A stretch of 64,000 bases of DNA from Halopseudomonas xinjiangensis (lineage in GTDB: Bacteria > Pseudomonadota > Gammaproteobacteria > Pseudomonadales > Pseudomonadaceae): positions 1,054,001 to 1,118,000 of the forward strand of contig NZ_LT629736.1 of NCBI RefSeq assembly GCF_900104945.1, given 5' to 3'. A model generated the notes under the pieces. It was not told the DNA's origin. It worked only from the letters and a program-made list of their open reading frames with translations, and did not search any database. The position numbers and the translations under genes were made by a program. Positions 27,970 through 38,141 of the stretch are shown in pieces; position 1 is the stretch's first letter, and every line of letters starts with the position of its first letter.

Positions 27970-29052
27970 ATGGTTAAGCATATTCTGATTCTGCCCGGCG
28001 ACGGCATCGGCCCGGAAATCATGGCCGAAGCCGTGAAGGCGTTGAAAATAGCCAATGAGAAGTACAGCCTGGAAGTCGAACTGGAGTTCGACGACCTGGG
28101 CGGGGCGGCGTACGACCATTACGGCGTGCCATTGGCGGACGAGACCCTGGCTCGAGCGCGCGCTGCCGATGCGGTACTGCTTGGCGCCGTGGGCGGCCCC
28201 AAGTGGGACACCATCGAGCCGGCGCTTCGTCCGGAACGGGGTTTGCTGAAGATCCGCTCGCAGCTCGAGTTGTTCGGCAACCTGCGCCCGGCGATCCTCT
28301 ATCCGCAATTGGCCAGCGCCTCGACCCTGAAGCCCGACGTGGTCTCAGGGTTGGATATCCTCATCGTCCGCGAACTCACCGGCGGAATTTACTTCGGCCA
28401 GCCGCGCGAGCGGCGCACGCTGGACAACGGCGAGCGGCAGGCATACGACACCTTGCCCTATAGCGAAAGCGAGATCCGCCGCATCGCCAAGGTCGGCTTC
28501 GATATGGCCATGGTGCGCAATCGCAAGCTGTGTTCAGTCGACAAGGCCAATGTCCTGGCTTCCAGCCAGCTCTGGCGGGAAGTGGTAGAAGAAGTCGCCA
28601 GGGACTATCCCGAGGTCGAGCTGTCACACATGTACGTCGACAACTGCGCCATGCAGCTGGTCCGCGCGCCGAAGCAGTTTGACGTGATCGTTACCGACAA
28701 CATGTTTGGCGACATACTGTCAGACCAGGCTTCGATGTTGACAGGCTCGATTGGCATGCTGCCCTCGGCTTCGCTCGACCGGAATAACAAGGGCATGTAC
28801 GAGCCGTGTCATGGCAGCGCGCCGGACATAGCCGGGCAGGGCGTCGCCAACCCGCTGGCAACGATTCTCTCTGTATCGATGATGCTGCGTTACACCTTCA
28901 ATCAGGTGCAGGCCGCCGACGCGATCGAGAAAGCGGTCAGTCTGGTGCTCGACCAGGGCTTGCGCACAGGAGACATCATGTCCGACGGATGTCGCCGCGT
29001 GGGCACCGCCGAAATGGGTGATGCCGTGGCTTCCGCCCTGGAAAACCTGTAA
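27970..29052 (+). CDS. leuB: 3-isopropylmalate dehydrogenase
   Basis: 360 residues. It oxidises and decarboxylates 3-isopropylmalate to 2-ketoisocaproate with NAD+. Motifs: [12 protein letters not shown] at the N-terminus, [17 protein letters not shown] (substrate Arg), [13 protein letters not shown], and [32 protein letters not shown] with metal-binding Asp, followed by [27 protein letters not shown] directly precedes the ATG at 27970; the frame is open further upstream inside the methyltransferase gene, but this is the family start. It completes the leuCDB set; leuA is not in the window. Confidence 0.98.
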   Translation: MVKHILILPGDGIGPEIMAEAVKALKIANEKYSLEVELEFDDLGGAAYDHYGVPLADETLARARAADAVLLGAVGGPKWDTIEPALRPERGLLKIRSQLELFGNLRPAILYPQLASASTLKPDVVSGLDILIVRELTGGIYFGQPRERRTLDNGERQAYDTLPYSESEIRRIAKVGFDMAMVRNRKLCSVDKANVLASSQLWREVVEEVARDYPEVELSHMYVDNCAMQLVRAPKQFDVIVTDNMFGDILSDQASMLTGSIGMLPSASLDRNNKGMYEPCHGSAPDIAGQGVANPLATILSVSMMLRYTFNQVQAADAIEKAVSLVLDQGLRTGDIMSDGCRRVGTAEMGDAVASALENL

Positions 29053-29069
29053 CCTGTACGGCTCTTTGC

Positions 29070-29092
29070 GCGCCCGGCAGGCAGCTGGGCGC
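29070..29092 (+). terminator. Weak hairpin between leuB and asd
   Basis: GCGCCC (29070-29075) pairs with GGGCGC (29087-29092) over an 11-base loop, followed by a T-rich but interrupted stretch ending in TTTTTT at 29107-29112. Possible rho-independent terminator or attenuator ahead of asd. Confidence 0.4.
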
Positions 29093-29131
29093 CGTTGTCT
29101 TTGAATTTTTTACCCCACGGGGGTGGCTGTT

Positions 29132-30244
29132 ATGAAAAGAGTAGGTTTGGTTGGCTGGCGCGGCATGGTGGGTTCCGTGCTGATGCAGCGCATGCGAGAA
29201 GAAGATGATTTCACCGGTATCGATCCGGTGTTTTTCACCACGTCCAATGTCGGCGGCAAAGGCCCGGATATCGGCAAGGACATTCCCGCGTTGCAGGACG
29301 CCTTCGACATCGAATCGCTCAAGCCCATGGAAGTGATCATCACCTGCCAGGGCGGCGATTACACCAAGGAAGTCTATCCGAAGCTGCGCGCCGAAGGCTG
29401 GAACGGCTATTGGATCGACGCCGCCTCGACACTGCGCATGGAAGACGATGCCGTGATCATTCTTGATCCGGTCAATCGCCGCAATATCGATCAGGCGGTA
29501 CGTGATGGCATTCGCACCTACGTTGGCGGCAACTGCACCGTCAGCCTGATGCTGATGGGCCTGGGTGGCTTGTTCGAAAACGGGCTCGTCGAATGGATGA
29601 GCGCCATGACCTATCAGGCCGCGAGCGGTGCTGGTGCGCAAAACATGCGCGAGCTGATCGGCCAGATGGGCACCATTCACGCTTCGGTCGCCGACAACCT
29701 CGCGGACCCGGCCAGTGCAATTCTCGAGATCGATCGCACCGTTGCCGCGACGCTTCGTGAAGACTCGTTCCCGGCAGAGCATTTCGGCGTTCCGCTGGCG
29801 GGCAGCCTGATCCCCTGGATCGACAAACAGCTGCCCAACGGGCAGAGCCGTGAAGAATGGAAGGCTCAGGCCGAAACCAACAAGATCATCGGTCGCAGCG
29901 GTCGCCCGATCCCGGTCGATGGCATCTGCGTGCGTATCGGCGCCATGCGCTGCCATAGCCAGGCGCTGACCATCAAGCTCAACAAGGACGTACCGCTGGC
30001 TGATATCGAGGCGATGCTCGATCAACACAACCAGTGGTCGAAGGTCGTGCCCAACACCAAGGAAGACACCTTGCGTGATTTGACGCCGACTTCCGTCACC
30101 GGCACCTTGAGTGTACCGGTAGGGCGTTTGCGTAAGCTGAACATGGGCTCGCAGTATCTCTCGGCCTTCACGGTCGGTGATCAGTTGCTGTGGGGCGCGG
30201 CGGAGCCGCTGCGTCGCATGTTGCGGATTTTGCAGGAGAGCTGA
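29132..30244 (+). CDS. asd: Aspartate-semialdehyde dehydrogenase
   Basis: 370 residues, the Gram-negative Asd class. It makes L-aspartate semialdehyde from aspartyl phosphate for lysine, threonine, methionine and diaminopimelate. The nucleotide motif [10 protein letters not shown] is at residues 8-17, and the catalytic Cys135 lies in [32 protein letters not shown] contains the His of the active site. The family start MKRVGL is at 29132; a GTG nine bases earlier is possible. A strong terminator follows. Next comes a Cys-less paralogue. Confidence 0.97.
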   Translation: MKRVGLVGWRGMVGSVLMQRMREEDDFTGIDPVFFTTSNVGGKGPDIGKDIPALQDAFDIESLKPMEVIITCQGGDYTKEVYPKLRAEGWNGYWIDAASTLRMEDDAVIILDPVNRRNIDQAVRDGIRTYVGGNCTVSLMLMGLGGLFENGLVEWMSAMTYQAASGAGAQNMRELIGQMGTIHASVADNLADPASAILEIDRTVAATLREDSFPAEHFGVPLAGSLIPWIDKQLPNGQSREEWKAQAETNKIIGRSGRPIPVDGICVRIGAMRCHSQALTIKLNKDVPLADIEAMLDQHNQWSKVVPNTKEDTLRDLTPTSVTGTLSVPVGRLRKLNMGSQYLSAFTVGDQLLWGAAEPLRRMLRILQES

Positions 30245-30269
30245 TACTCGGCAGAGTGCAGCACGATCA

Positions 30270-30306
30270 GGGCATCCCGGGAAACCGGGGTGCCCTTTGC
30301 GTTTTT
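30270..30306 (+). terminator. Strong rho-independent terminator after asd
   Basis: GGGCATCCCGG (30270-30280), loop GAAA, then CCGGGGTGCCC (30285-30295) make an 11-bp stem with one G-T pair and a stable GNRA-type loop, followed by TTTGCGTTTTT. This is a classical intrinsic terminator. Confidence 0.9.
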
Positions 30307-30337
30307 AATGCTTAAAATTCAAGAGGCTGAATCGTAT

Positions 30338-31354
30338 ATGTCATGCGATATCGCAATTGTTGGAGTCACCGGGCTGGAGAGTGAAAGCCTCCTCGAGGTT
30401 CTGGAGGACGAAGGCTATCCATTCGCCAAAATCCACCTGCTTGAGCCAACCGATAGCGCTGGAGAGAGGCTGATGCTCAAAGGGCAGAGCCAGCGGGTCG
30501 AAGCGTTGGAGCGTTTCGATTTCTCCAGCGTCAAGGTGGTGATCTTCCTTGGTAGTCGCGAGGTGGCAACAGAATGGGCGCCCGCCATAACGGCCAAGGG
30601 CTGCGCCATAGTGGACGCCACCGGTGCGCATCGTGGCCAGAAAGACATCCCGGTCGTGGTGGCTGAGGTCAATCCGCAGCACATCGGCGAGTACGCGAGC
30701 CGACGCATCGTCGCTTGCCCGGATGCCCAGGTGGTGCAGACGGTTCTCGCGCTCAAGCCGCTACTCGATGAGGCGGGGCTGCGTTCCGTATCGCTGGCTA
30801 CCTACCAGTCCATGTCGACCCACAGCAAGGATGCGCTGGAAGCTCTCGCGTTCCAGACCAGTCGTTTGCTCAATGGCCAGCCCGCGGAGCGCGGAGCCTT
30901 CGACAAGCAGTCGGCTTTCAATCTGCTCCCGCGTATTGGCGAAGTTGATGAGATGGGCGTGGCCGATGCTGAGCGCGCCCTGGCCGAGGACGTACGACGG
31001 GTGCTGGACCTACCCGACCTGCCGATCTCTGCGACCTGTGTTCTGGTTCCGGTGTTCTTCGGTAGCGCTCAGGCGATGCAAGCCGTGACCGAGCAGAAGG
31101 TCGCTTCAAAGCGTCTCGCCGGTCTGCTGCGCAAGGGAGCCGGTCTGAAGCTGCTTGACAAACCGGCCGCAGGCGGATATCCCACTCCTGTCAGCGATGC
31201 GACGGGCAGTGACCATGTGTGGATTGGACGATTGCGCCAGGACACGCTGGATCCGCACAGCGTCAGCATGTGGGTCGTCTCCGATAATCTTCGAAAAGGT
31301 GTCGTACTTAACAGTCTTGCGGTCGCAGCCCGGTTGATAAAAGACTTTTTGTAA
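30338..31354 (+). CDS. Aspartate-semialdehyde dehydrogenase paralogue (USG-1 type), catalytic Cys missing
   Basis: 338 residues with the Asd fold: a Rossmann start, IAIVGVTGLESESLLEVL, and a C-terminal HVWIGRLRQDTLDPHSVSMWVVSDNLRKGVVLNSL that matches the Gram-positive-type Asd end. Where active enzymes have PNCS, this protein has ACPDAQ (about residue 128), so the nucleophilic Cys is Ala and it should not be a working dehydrogenase. E. coli Usg and the gene next to asd in P. aeruginosa are of this kind. The role is unknown; a partner for Asd or a structural protein are possibilities. I chose the ATG at 30338, with AAGAGG 11 bases upstream. Confidence 0.85.
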   Translation: MSCDIAIVGVTGLESESLLEVLEDEGYPFAKIHLLEPTDSAGERLMLKGQSQRVEALERFDFSSVKVVIFLGSREVATEWAPAITAKGCAIVDATGAHRGQKDIPVVVAEVNPQHIGEYASRRIVACPDAQVVQTVLALKPLLDEAGLRSVSLATYQSMSTHSKDALEALAFQTSRLLNGQPAERGAFDKQSAFNLLPRIGEVDEMGVADAERALAEDVRRVLDLPDLPISATCVLVPVFFGSAQAMQAVTEQKVASKRLAGLLRKGAGLKLLDKPAAGGYPTPVSDATGSDHVWIGRLRQDTLDPHSVSMWVVSDNLRKGVVLNSLAVAARLIKDFL

Positions 31355-31544
31355 TCGATACTTGCTGGGGATTTTGTATCAAGCGGTTTAGGTTTGTACG
31401 GGAGCGCTGAAGGGAGCTCGTTGGACTCGCTGAATTGCTGGAATGACGCCTGTCGGCCGGATGGGGAGCAACACGATGGCTGGACGATGGGCGGCGAAAT
31501 CTCTGGGACGCGTGAGAAAACGATAAAAGCAAAGGATTTTCGCT

Positions 31545-34541
31545 ATGGTTCGCAAACTGGTTTTGGCTGTCGCCGCAGCAAGTGCGTTGATGTCTTCCAA
31601 TATGGCGCACGCACTGGGAGTAGGGGACATCAACCTGCGTTCTGCCTTGAATCAGCCTCTCAATGCAGAGATAGAGCTGCTGCAGGTGAGAGATCTTTCC
31701 AGCGCCGAGATTCGCCCATCACTCGCTTCGCCAGACGACTTCGGCCGTGCCGGCATCGATCGTGACTTTTTCCTGACCGACCTGAAATTTACTCCTGAAG
31801 TGCGTTCAGATGGTCGCGCCATTATCCGCGTGACCTCGAACAAACCGGTCCGTGAGCCCTTCCTTAACTTCCTGATGGAAGTTAAATGGCCTTCCGGGCG
31901 AGTGCTACGCGAGTTCACGTTGCTTCTGGATCCGCCGCTCTATCAGCCGGGCCCTGCTCCAAGCCAGCCAGTGCCGGCAGCTGCCAGCGCTGCGCAGCCT
32001 GCTATGGCTCGTCAGCAACCACAGGTCACGCCGCCGCGCACCTCCGCTGCTCAGTCTGCGTCCGGTCCGGGCAGCGCCTCTGCTTCGTCCGATGCCAGTG
32101 GCGGGCAGGTCCAGGCCAACAGTGCCGACACGCTTTGGGAAATAGCCCAGCGTCATCGTCCCCAGGGTGCTTCCGTTCACCAGACCATGCTTGCGATCCA
32201 GGATCTGAATCCCAACGCGTTCATGGACGGCAACATCAACCGCATGCTGTCGGGCTCTACCCTTACACTGCCGAATTCCGAACAAGCCCATGCGCGCTCG
32301 CAGACAGAGGCGATCAACCAGGTTGCCGAGCAGAATGCAGCGTGGCAGCGTGGCCGACAGGTCGCCCAGCCTGCTCAACGGCAACTTGACGCACGCGAGC
32401 GCGACACCGCGGCGCCCGCCCCGGCTTCTGCCGATGGTGGTGATTCCTTACGTCTGCTTGCCGGAACCGGTGAAGGCGACGGTAGCGGGTCCGAAGCAGA
32501 CGGCAACAATGGCGAATCGGCCCAGCTTCGTGACTCGCTCGACCGCACCAAGGAGCAGCTGGATTCAACCGAGCGGGAGAAGGCCGAGCTCGCCGATCGA
32601 CTGCAGGATGTGCAGGGTCAGTTGGAGACGTTGCAGCGCCTGCTTTCCCTGAAGGATGCCCAGCTCGCCGCGTTACAGGGTCAGCTTGGCGCAGAAGAGC
32701 AGGCCGCGGGCGAGCAGGGTGACCCCGCAATCGCTCAGGTTCCGCCGCTGGCTACTACTGAAGAGGTCGCTGAGGCAAGTCCGAGCGAGAGCGGGGACGC
32801 GCCGGCGTCTGAGGCCGACCAGGCTGCCGAGACATCGCCTGCTGAGCCGGAACTGGCTGCTGAGCCGCTGCTGAACGATCAACAAGGGATGGTGGAGTCG
32901 GCGGACGCTGGCGACCAGGTAGAGACCGCCGAAGCAGCGGAAGCTGCCGAGACAACCGAAGTGGAACCGGCGGCCGAGGCCACTCCGGTGTTGCAACCGG
33001 CGCCGGCGGAGGAATCCGCGACAGCCCAGCAGACTTCGGCCGAACAGGATGACGGCGTTGAAGCAATGTTGCAGCGACTGTTGCAGAACCAGACGCTGAT
33101 GCTGGTTGCCGGTGCGGCAGCCCTGTTGATCCTTCTGTTAATTCTCATGGCGCTTGCCCGTCGCAATGCGCGCCGCGAAGAGGCGATGTCGGGAGACTTC
33201 GTTGCCACGGCACCTCGCCATGAAGTAGAACCGGTGCGTGACGATTTCAACGTGGCGCTGGCTTCTTTCGATGCCAGCGAAGACGACCAGTCGATCGCTC
33301 AGGACCCGCTGACCGAGGCCGACGCTCTGGTCGCGTACGGTAAGCTGGAAGAAGCCGCCGAAGTCTTGCGCAACGGCATTGCCGACGACCCTGACCGTGC
33401 CGACCTGCGCCTCAAGCTTATGGAGGTCGAAGGTCTGCTGAATAATGAGCAGGGTTATGCCGCGCAGGCAGAGACTTTGCGCGCTATGGGTGGGCACGAC
33501 GCCGACGTCGAAGCGTTGAACATGCGCTTCCCGATGATGGCCGCTGCGCTGCTGGGTGCCTCATCCGTATCGTCTGCCGATGACGATCGGGCGTACATGA
33601 ACCTGGATGATGAAGCACCAGATACCGCAGCTGCTCCGGTCGCCGAAGAAGATCCGCAGGATTTCGATTTCAGTGACTTCGATCTGGGCAATGATGAGGT
33701 GACCGAACCTGTCTTGGTAGAACCGGAACCCGTGGTCCAGACGCAGCCGGCCGAAGAGGAACCGGAATTCGATCTGGACTTCGATCTGGAAGACACCCTC
33801 GCGGAAGAGGCTCAGCCGCAATCTCTCGAATACCCGACCGTAGACCAGGCTGATTCAGTTGAAACCGCGCCGACGACTGCCTCCTCGGAAGAGGTCGGTT
33901 TCGACGCGTCCGAGTTCGACTTGAACTTCAATCTGGACGAAACCGCAGCGACTGAAGAACCCAAGGCTCAGGCACCTCTGGATAGTTCTCTGGAAGCATC
34001 GCTCGACGATGATTACGATCTGTCGCTCACCGAGGATATGCAGGCCGAGCAGCTGCTTGCCGAGTTCGAGGCGATGCAGGACGACTCTGGTGAAGTCGAG
34101 TCAGCCGCACCTCGCACCGAAGCTTCCGTCGAAGATTTCAACCTGTCCGACGAAGACCTTGCCGGTTTCGAAGATGAATTGAATGCATCTATCGAGGCAG
34201 AAAGCGCCGAGGCTCAGCGCGTCGACGTTGCAACCGAGGAAGAACCGGTGGCGGAAGGTCGGGATGACGAACCGGCTGAGGAAGAGTCCGCGGGCCTCAC
34301 CGACGCGCTGGATCCGTTTGCAGCGGATCTCCCGGCCGAGCAAGCGATGAGCGAAAGCATGGAAGACGAGTTCGATTTCCTCTCCGGTACTGACGAATGC
34401 GCGACCAAGCTGGATCTGGCGCGCGCATACATCGATATGGGTGACGAGGAAGGCGCGCGGGATATCCTTTCGGAGGTGGTCGATGAAGGTAGCGACCAAC
34501 AGCAGCAGGACGCTCGGGACATGCTGGCTCAGTTGGGATGA
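31545..34541 (+). CDS. fimV: FimV, polar peptidoglycan-binding hub protein
   Basis: 998 residues. Signal peptide 1-24 (ends MAHA), then the FimV N-terminal domain LGVGDINLRSALNQPLNAEI...REPFLNFLMEV...LREFTLLLDPPLY. A LysM segment lies about 190-245, a coiled coil about 320-380, a Pro/Ala/Glu-rich linker, one membrane helix about 517-540 (LMLVAGAAALLILLLILMALARR), a long very acidic cytoplasmic region with FDL(D/N)FDLE-type repeats, and the C-terminal FimV/TPR domain (ATKLDLARAYIDMGDEEGARDIL). In P. aeruginosa FimV directs type IV pilus secretin assembly, twitching, pole marking and cAMP signalling. Same asd-fimV-truA order as there. A second FimV-type gene begins at 63101. Confidence 0.95.
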   Translation: MVRKLVLAVAAASALMSSNMAHALGVGDINLRSALNQPLNAEIELLQVRDLSSAEIRPSLASPDDFGRAGIDRDFFLTDLKFTPEVRSDGRAIIRVTSNKPVREPFLNFLMEVKWPSGRVLREFTLLLDPPLYQPGPAPSQPVPAAASAAQPAMARQQPQVTPPRTSAAQSASGPGSASASSDASGGQVQANSADTLWEIAQRHRPQGASVHQTMLAIQDLNPNAFMDGNINRMLSGSTLTLPNSEQAHARSQTEAINQVAEQNAAWQRGRQVAQPAQRQLDARERDTAAPAPASADGGDSLRLLAGTGEGDGSGSEADGNNGESAQLRDSLDRTKEQLDSTEREKAELADRLQDVQGQLETLQRLLSLKDAQLAALQGQLGAEEQAAGEQGDPAIAQVPPLATTEEVAEASPSESGDAPASEADQAAETSPAEPELAAEPLLNDQQGMVESADAGDQVETAEAAEAAETTEVEPAAEATPVLQPAPAEESATAQQTSAEQDDGVEAMLQRLLQNQTLMLVAGAAALLILLLILMALARRNARREEAMSGDFVATAPRHEVEPVRDDFNVALASFDASEDDQSIAQDPLTEADALVAYGKLEEAAEVLRNGIADDPDRADLRLKLMEVEGLLNNEQGYAAQAETLRAMGGHDADVEALNMRFPMMAAALLGASSVSSADDDRAYMNLDDEAPDTAAAPVAEEDPQDFDFSDFDLGNDEVTEPVLVEPEPVVQTQPAEEEPEFDLDFDLEDTLAEEAQPQSLEYPTVDQADSVETAPTTASSEEVGFDASEFDLNFNLDETAATEEPKAQAPLDSSLEASLDDDYDLSLTEDMQAEQLLAEFEAMQDDSGEVESAAPRTEASVEDFNLSDEDLAGFEDELNASIEAESAEAQRVDVATEEEPVAEGRDDEPAEEESAGLTDALDPFAADLPAEQAMSESMEDEFDFLSGTDECATKLDLARAYIDMGDEEGARDILSEVVDEGSDQQQQDARDMLAQLG

Positions 34542-34544
34542 TTG

Positions 34545-35399
34545 ATGGTTGAGAGTGACAAGGCGGCCGCCCCTGAGGCGGCCGCTGGCATTTCTAGGGT
34601 TGCCGCGTGCATCGAGTACCGCGGCACGGCCTACCGTGGCTGGCAGCGGCAGCAGCCTGGCGTCCGCAGCGTTCAGGAGGCGGTGGAGAAAGCTCTGTCC
34701 CGCGTCGCCAATCATCCGGTCCAGGTCTTTTGTGCAGGACGAACCGATGCAGGAGTTCACGCCTCTTGCCAGATCATTCATTTCGACAGCCCCGCACGTC
34801 GCTCACCGGAGAACTGGTTTCTCGGCACAAACGCTAATCTTCCCCCCGACATCAGCCTGGTCTGGGCGCGACCGATGGGCCTGGACTTCCATGCGCGTTT
34901 TTCCGCCATGGCAAGGCGATACCGCTATGTGATCTACAACGATCCGGTACGTCCGGCGCACCTTGCCCATGAAATCACCTGGAATTATCGTCCGCTTGAT
35001 GTTGAGCGCATGCAGGCCGCTGCGAGCGTTCTTGTCGGCGAGCACGATTTCACGTCCTTTCGGGCCATTGGTTGTCAGGCCAAGTCGCCAATCAAGAAGA
35101 TACATCACCTTCGTCTGGTGCGTTTTGGTCGGTTCATCGTGCTCGATATTCGGGCCAATGCGTTCCTCCATCACATGGTGCGCAACATTGCCGGGGTGCT
35201 CATGCAGATTGGCTGCGGCGAGCGACCGGTCGAATGGACGACAGAGATCCTCGAGGCGCGGGATCGACGGGCAGGGGGTGTGACCGCCCCGGCCTTCGGT
35301 CTCTATCTGGTGGACGTTACCTATCCCGATCGTTTCAGCCTGCCCGAGCGCTATTTAGGTCCGCATTTCCTCGCACCGCTCAATGAGTTGGACGACTGA
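34545..35399 (+). CDS. truA: tRNA pseudouridine(38-40) synthase
   Basis: 284 residues. It converts uridines 38-40 of the anticodon stem-loop to pseudouridine. The catalytic Asp is in GRTDAGVHA (about residue 65), with the usual [10 protein letters not shown] start, RRYRYVIYN, and [17 protein letters not shown] near residue 205. The start is ATG 34545 or the TTG just before it; both lie 0-3 bases after the fimV stop, so the gene is coupled to fimV, as in P. aeruginosa. An N-terminal extension of about 17 Ala/Glu-rich residues precedes the conserved core. Confidence 0.96.
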   Translation: MVESDKAAAPEAAAGISRVAACIEYRGTAYRGWQRQQPGVRSVQEAVEKALSRVANHPVQVFCAGRTDAGVHASCQIIHFDSPARRSPENWFLGTNANLPPDISLVWARPMGLDFHARFSAMARRYRYVIYNDPVRPAHLAHEITWNYRPLDVERMQAAASVLVGEHDFTSFRAIGCQAKSPIKKIHHLRLVRFGRFIVLDIRANAFLHHMVRNIAGVLMQIGCGERPVEWTTEILEARDRRAGGVTAPAFGLYLVDVTYPDRFSLPERYLGPHFLAPLNELDD

Positions 35400-35458
35400 C
35401 GCCTCCGGACACATCTGCTACTATCGTCAGCCTTGTTGACAGCCTGTGTGGTCAAACC

Positions 35459-36073
35459 ATGGTTCGAGTGAAAATCTGCGGTATCACCCGCCCGGAAGAC
35501 GCGCTGGCTGCAGCGCAGGCCGGCGCAGATGCGATCGGCCTGGTGTTCTACCCGGAAAGTCCGCGCAACGTCTCGCCCCAGGTTGCGGCCCGCATCGTCA
35601 AGGCATTACCACCCTTTGTGACGTCTGTCGGCTTGTTCGTCGACGCCAGCGAGGCCGAAGTGCGAAGCGTGCTCGACGAGGTTCCGCTGGATATTCTTCA
35701 GTTTCACGGCGACGAGCCGGATGCATTCTGCCGACAGTTCGGACTTCCCTATATGAAAGCGCTTCGCGTGCGTCCCGGGGATGATCTCGACGCGCTGGCA
35801 GCCCAGTGGCCAGGGGCGTCAGGCATTTTGCTGGATGCTTATAAACCCGGGATTCCAGGCGGCACCGGCGAGCGTTTCGACTGGTCGATGATCCCTGCGC
35901 AGCGGAGCTGGACGCTGGTATTGGCTGGCGGTCTGGCTGTGGACAACGTGCGTCAGGCCATTGATCTGGCGCATCCCTGGGCTGTTGATGTCAGCGGCGG
36001 CGTCGAAGCCGGCAAGGGCATCAAGGATCCGCTCAAAATCAACGCTTTTATTCAAGAGGTGAAGCGTGTCTGA
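35459..36073 (+). CDS. trpF: Phosphoribosylanthranilate isomerase
   Basis: 204 residues, a TIM-barrel enzyme of the third step of tryptophan synthesis. The start [13 protein letters not shown] carries the catalytic Cys, [11 protein letters not shown] follows, and [19 protein letters not shown] near residue 130 holds the catalytic Asp. [10 protein letters not shown] and [14 protein letters not shown] are the phosphate-binding loops. The stop overlaps the trpB GTG by 8 bases. In P. aeruginosa trpF is followed directly by accD; here trpB and trpA intervene. Confidence 0.97.
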   Translation: MVRVKICGITRPEDALAAAQAGADAIGLVFYPESPRNVSPQVAARIVKALPPFVTSVGLFVDASEAEVRSVLDEVPLDILQFHGDEPDAFCRQFGLPYMKALRVRPGDDLDALAAQWPGASGILLDAYKPGIPGGTGERFDWSMIPAQRSWTLVLAGGLAVDNVRQAIDLAHPWAVDVSGGVEAGKGIKDPLKINAFIQEVKRV

Positions 36074-37283
36074 TTCAAATCCCGTTGATTACAAGCTGAT
36101 CCCCGATCAGCGTGGTCACTTCGGCCCCTATGGTGGCCGCTTCGTCTCGGAAACGCTGATGGACGCACTCCAGGAACTGGAGGCGCTGTACGCTCGTCTG
36201 TCGCAGGATCCGGACTTTCAGGCAGAATTCGACCGCGACCTGGCTTTCTACGTAGGACGTCCTTCGCCGCTCTATCTGGCCGAACGCCTGACCGCCAGGG
36301 TCGGCGGAGCGCAGATTTACCTGAAGCGCGAAGACCTGAACCACACCGGCGCCCACAAGGTGAACAACACCATCGGGCAGGCTTTGCTGGCCAAGCACAT
36401 GGGCAAGCCACGCGTGATTGCCGAGACCGGTGCAGGTCAGCACGGTGTCGCGACGGCTACCGTGGCTGCGCGCCTCGGCCTCAAATGTCAGGTTTATATG
36501 GGCGCCGATGACGTCAAGCGCCAGTCGCTTAACGTGTACCGCATGAAGCTGCTCGGCGCCGAAGTCATCCCGGTTACCTCCGGCTCACGTACCCTCAAGG
36601 ATGCGATGAACGAAGCGATGCGCGACTGGGTGACCAATGTCGACGATACCTTCTACATCATCGGTACCGTGGCTGGCCCGCATCCTTATCCGAAACTCGT
36701 GCGCGATTTCCAGTGCGTCATCGGCCGCGAAGCGCGGGAACAATGTCTGGCCCAGACAGGACGCCTGCCCGATGCGCTGGTTGCCTGTGTTGGCGGCGGA
36801 TCCAACGCCATCGGGCTGTTCCATCCGTTCCTGGAAGATGACTCAGTCGCAATGTATGGCGTCGAAGCCGGCGGTCACGGAATCGCCACCGGCATGCACG
36901 CCGCACCGCTTAGTGCCGGTCGCCCCGGCGTGCTGCACGGCAACCGCACCTATCTGATGGAAGACGAAGCCGGCCAGATCATCGAGACCCATTCGGTCTC
37001 GGCGGGTCTGGATTATCCGGGTGTCGGACCGGAGCATAGCTGGCTGAAGGACATCGGTCGGGTCAGCTATGTCGACGCAACCGACGAGGAGGCTCTCGCA
37101 GCGTTCCGCGAGCTCACCCGCACCGAAGGCATCATGCCCGCGCTGGAGTCCAGCCACGCCGTGGCCTACGCGCTCAAGCTCGCCGCGACCATGCGCCCGG
37201 ATCAGACCATCGTGGTCAACCTGTCCGGACGTGGTGACAAGGACATCCATACCGTAGCCGGCCTCGACGGCATCAGCATCTGA
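36066..37283 (+). CDS. trpB: Tryptophan synthase beta chain
   Basis: 405 residues. Condenses indole with serine using pyridoxal phosphate; the PLP Lys is in [10 protein letters not shown] (about residue 98), GGGSNAIG is the phosphate-binding loop (near 242) and [12 protein letters not shown] the substrate carboxylate loop. The start is a GTG at 36066 with AAGAGGTGA upstream, inside the end of trpF, so translation is coupled. It is of the standard TrpB1 type that works with TrpA. No trpI regulator gene is adjacent, in contrast to the divergent trpI-trpBA unit of P. aeruginosa. Confidence 0.97.
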   Translation: MSDSNPVDYKLIPDQRGHFGPYGGRFVSETLMDALQELEALYARLSQDPDFQAEFDRDLAFYVGRPSPLYLAERLTARVGGAQIYLKREDLNHTGAHKVNNTIGQALLAKHMGKPRVIAETGAGQHGVATATVAARLGLKCQVYMGADDVKRQSLNVYRMKLLGAEVIPVTSGSRTLKDAMNEAMRDWVTNVDDTFYIIGTVAGPHPYPKLVRDFQCVIGREAREQCLAQTGRLPDALVACVGGGSNAIGLFHPFLEDDSVAMYGVEAGGHGIATGMHAAPLSAGRPGVLHGNRTYLMEDEAGQIIETHSVSAGLDYPGVGPEHSWLKDIGRVSYVDATDEEALAAFRELTRTEGIMPALESSHAVAYALKLAATMRPDQTIVVNLSGRGDKDIHTVAGLDGISI

Positions 37284-37295
37284 CACGAGTACGCC

Positions 37296-38099
37296 ATGAG
37301 CCGAATTCAAACATGTTTCCAGTCTTTGCGTGCCCAGGGTCGCAAGGCACTCATTCCTTACGTCACCGCGGGTGATCCGCAGCCGTCCATGACGCTGCCT
37401 CTGATGCACGCGCTGGTCGACGCAGGCGCCGACATTATCGAGCTGGGTATTCCATTCTCCGATCCGATGGCTGATGGTCCGGTGATCCAGTTGGCCATGG
37501 AGCGCGCGCTGGCTCACCACGTCAGCTTGCGCCAGGTGCTGGACATGGTCGCCCAGTTCCGCCAGACCAATGACTCGACGCCTGTCGTTCTGATGGGTTA
37601 TCTGAACCCCATCGAGCGCATGGGCTACGAAGAATTCGCCCGGCATGCCTCCGAATCCGGCGTGGACGGCCTGCTGACCGTCGATCTGCCACCTGAGGAA
37701 GCTGACGATGTCATCGAGCTTTTCAAGCACCATGGCCTGGAGTGCATCTTTCTGCTCTCACCGACCACTACCTTGGATCGGGCGAGGGAGATTTGTACAC
37801 GTGCCAGTGGCTATGTCTATTATGTTTCACTCAAGGGTGTGACCGGCTCCAGTGCATTGGACGTCACCGATGTAGCAGCAAAACTGGAAAAACTGCGCAC
37901 CGTAACTGATCTGCCCATCGGAGTCGGTTTCGGTATCCGTGATGGCGCTTCGGCCAAGGCCGTCGCTGCCGTGGCGGACGGTGTTGTCGTCGGCTCGGTG
38001 CTGGTGAACGAAATCGCTCGCCACGCCGATCAGCCTGAACGCGCCCGCGAGGCGATCAGTGCGATCATTCGCGATATGCGCAGCGCAATGGACAGTTGA
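37296..38099 (+). CDS. trpA: Tryptophan synthase alpha chain
   Basis: 267 residues, a TIM barrel that splits indole-3-glycerol phosphate and passes indole to TrpB. Catalytic Glu in [17 protein letters not shown] (about residue 49), catalytic Asp in [11 protein letters not shown] (about 131), and the phosphate sites KGVTG and [10 protein letters not shown]. It starts 12 bases after trpB and ends 42 bases before accD, so one transcript trpFBA-accD is likely. Confidence 0.97.
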   Translation: MSRIQTCFQSLRAQGRKALIPYVTAGDPQPSMTLPLMHALVDAGADIIELGIPFSDPMADGPVIQLAMERALAHHVSLRQVLDMVAQFRQTNDSTPVVLMGYLNPIERMGYEEFARHASESGVDGLLTVDLPPEEADDVIELFKHHGLECIFLLSPTTTLDRAREICTRASGYVYYVSLKGVTGSSALDVTDVAAKLEKLRTVTDLPIGVGFGIRDGASAKAVAAVADGVVVGSVLVNEIARHADQPERAREAISAIIRDMRSAMDS

Positions 38100-38141
38100 G
38101 CGACCCCCGAATTGGTACTGAATAACAGATAAGGATTGGCG

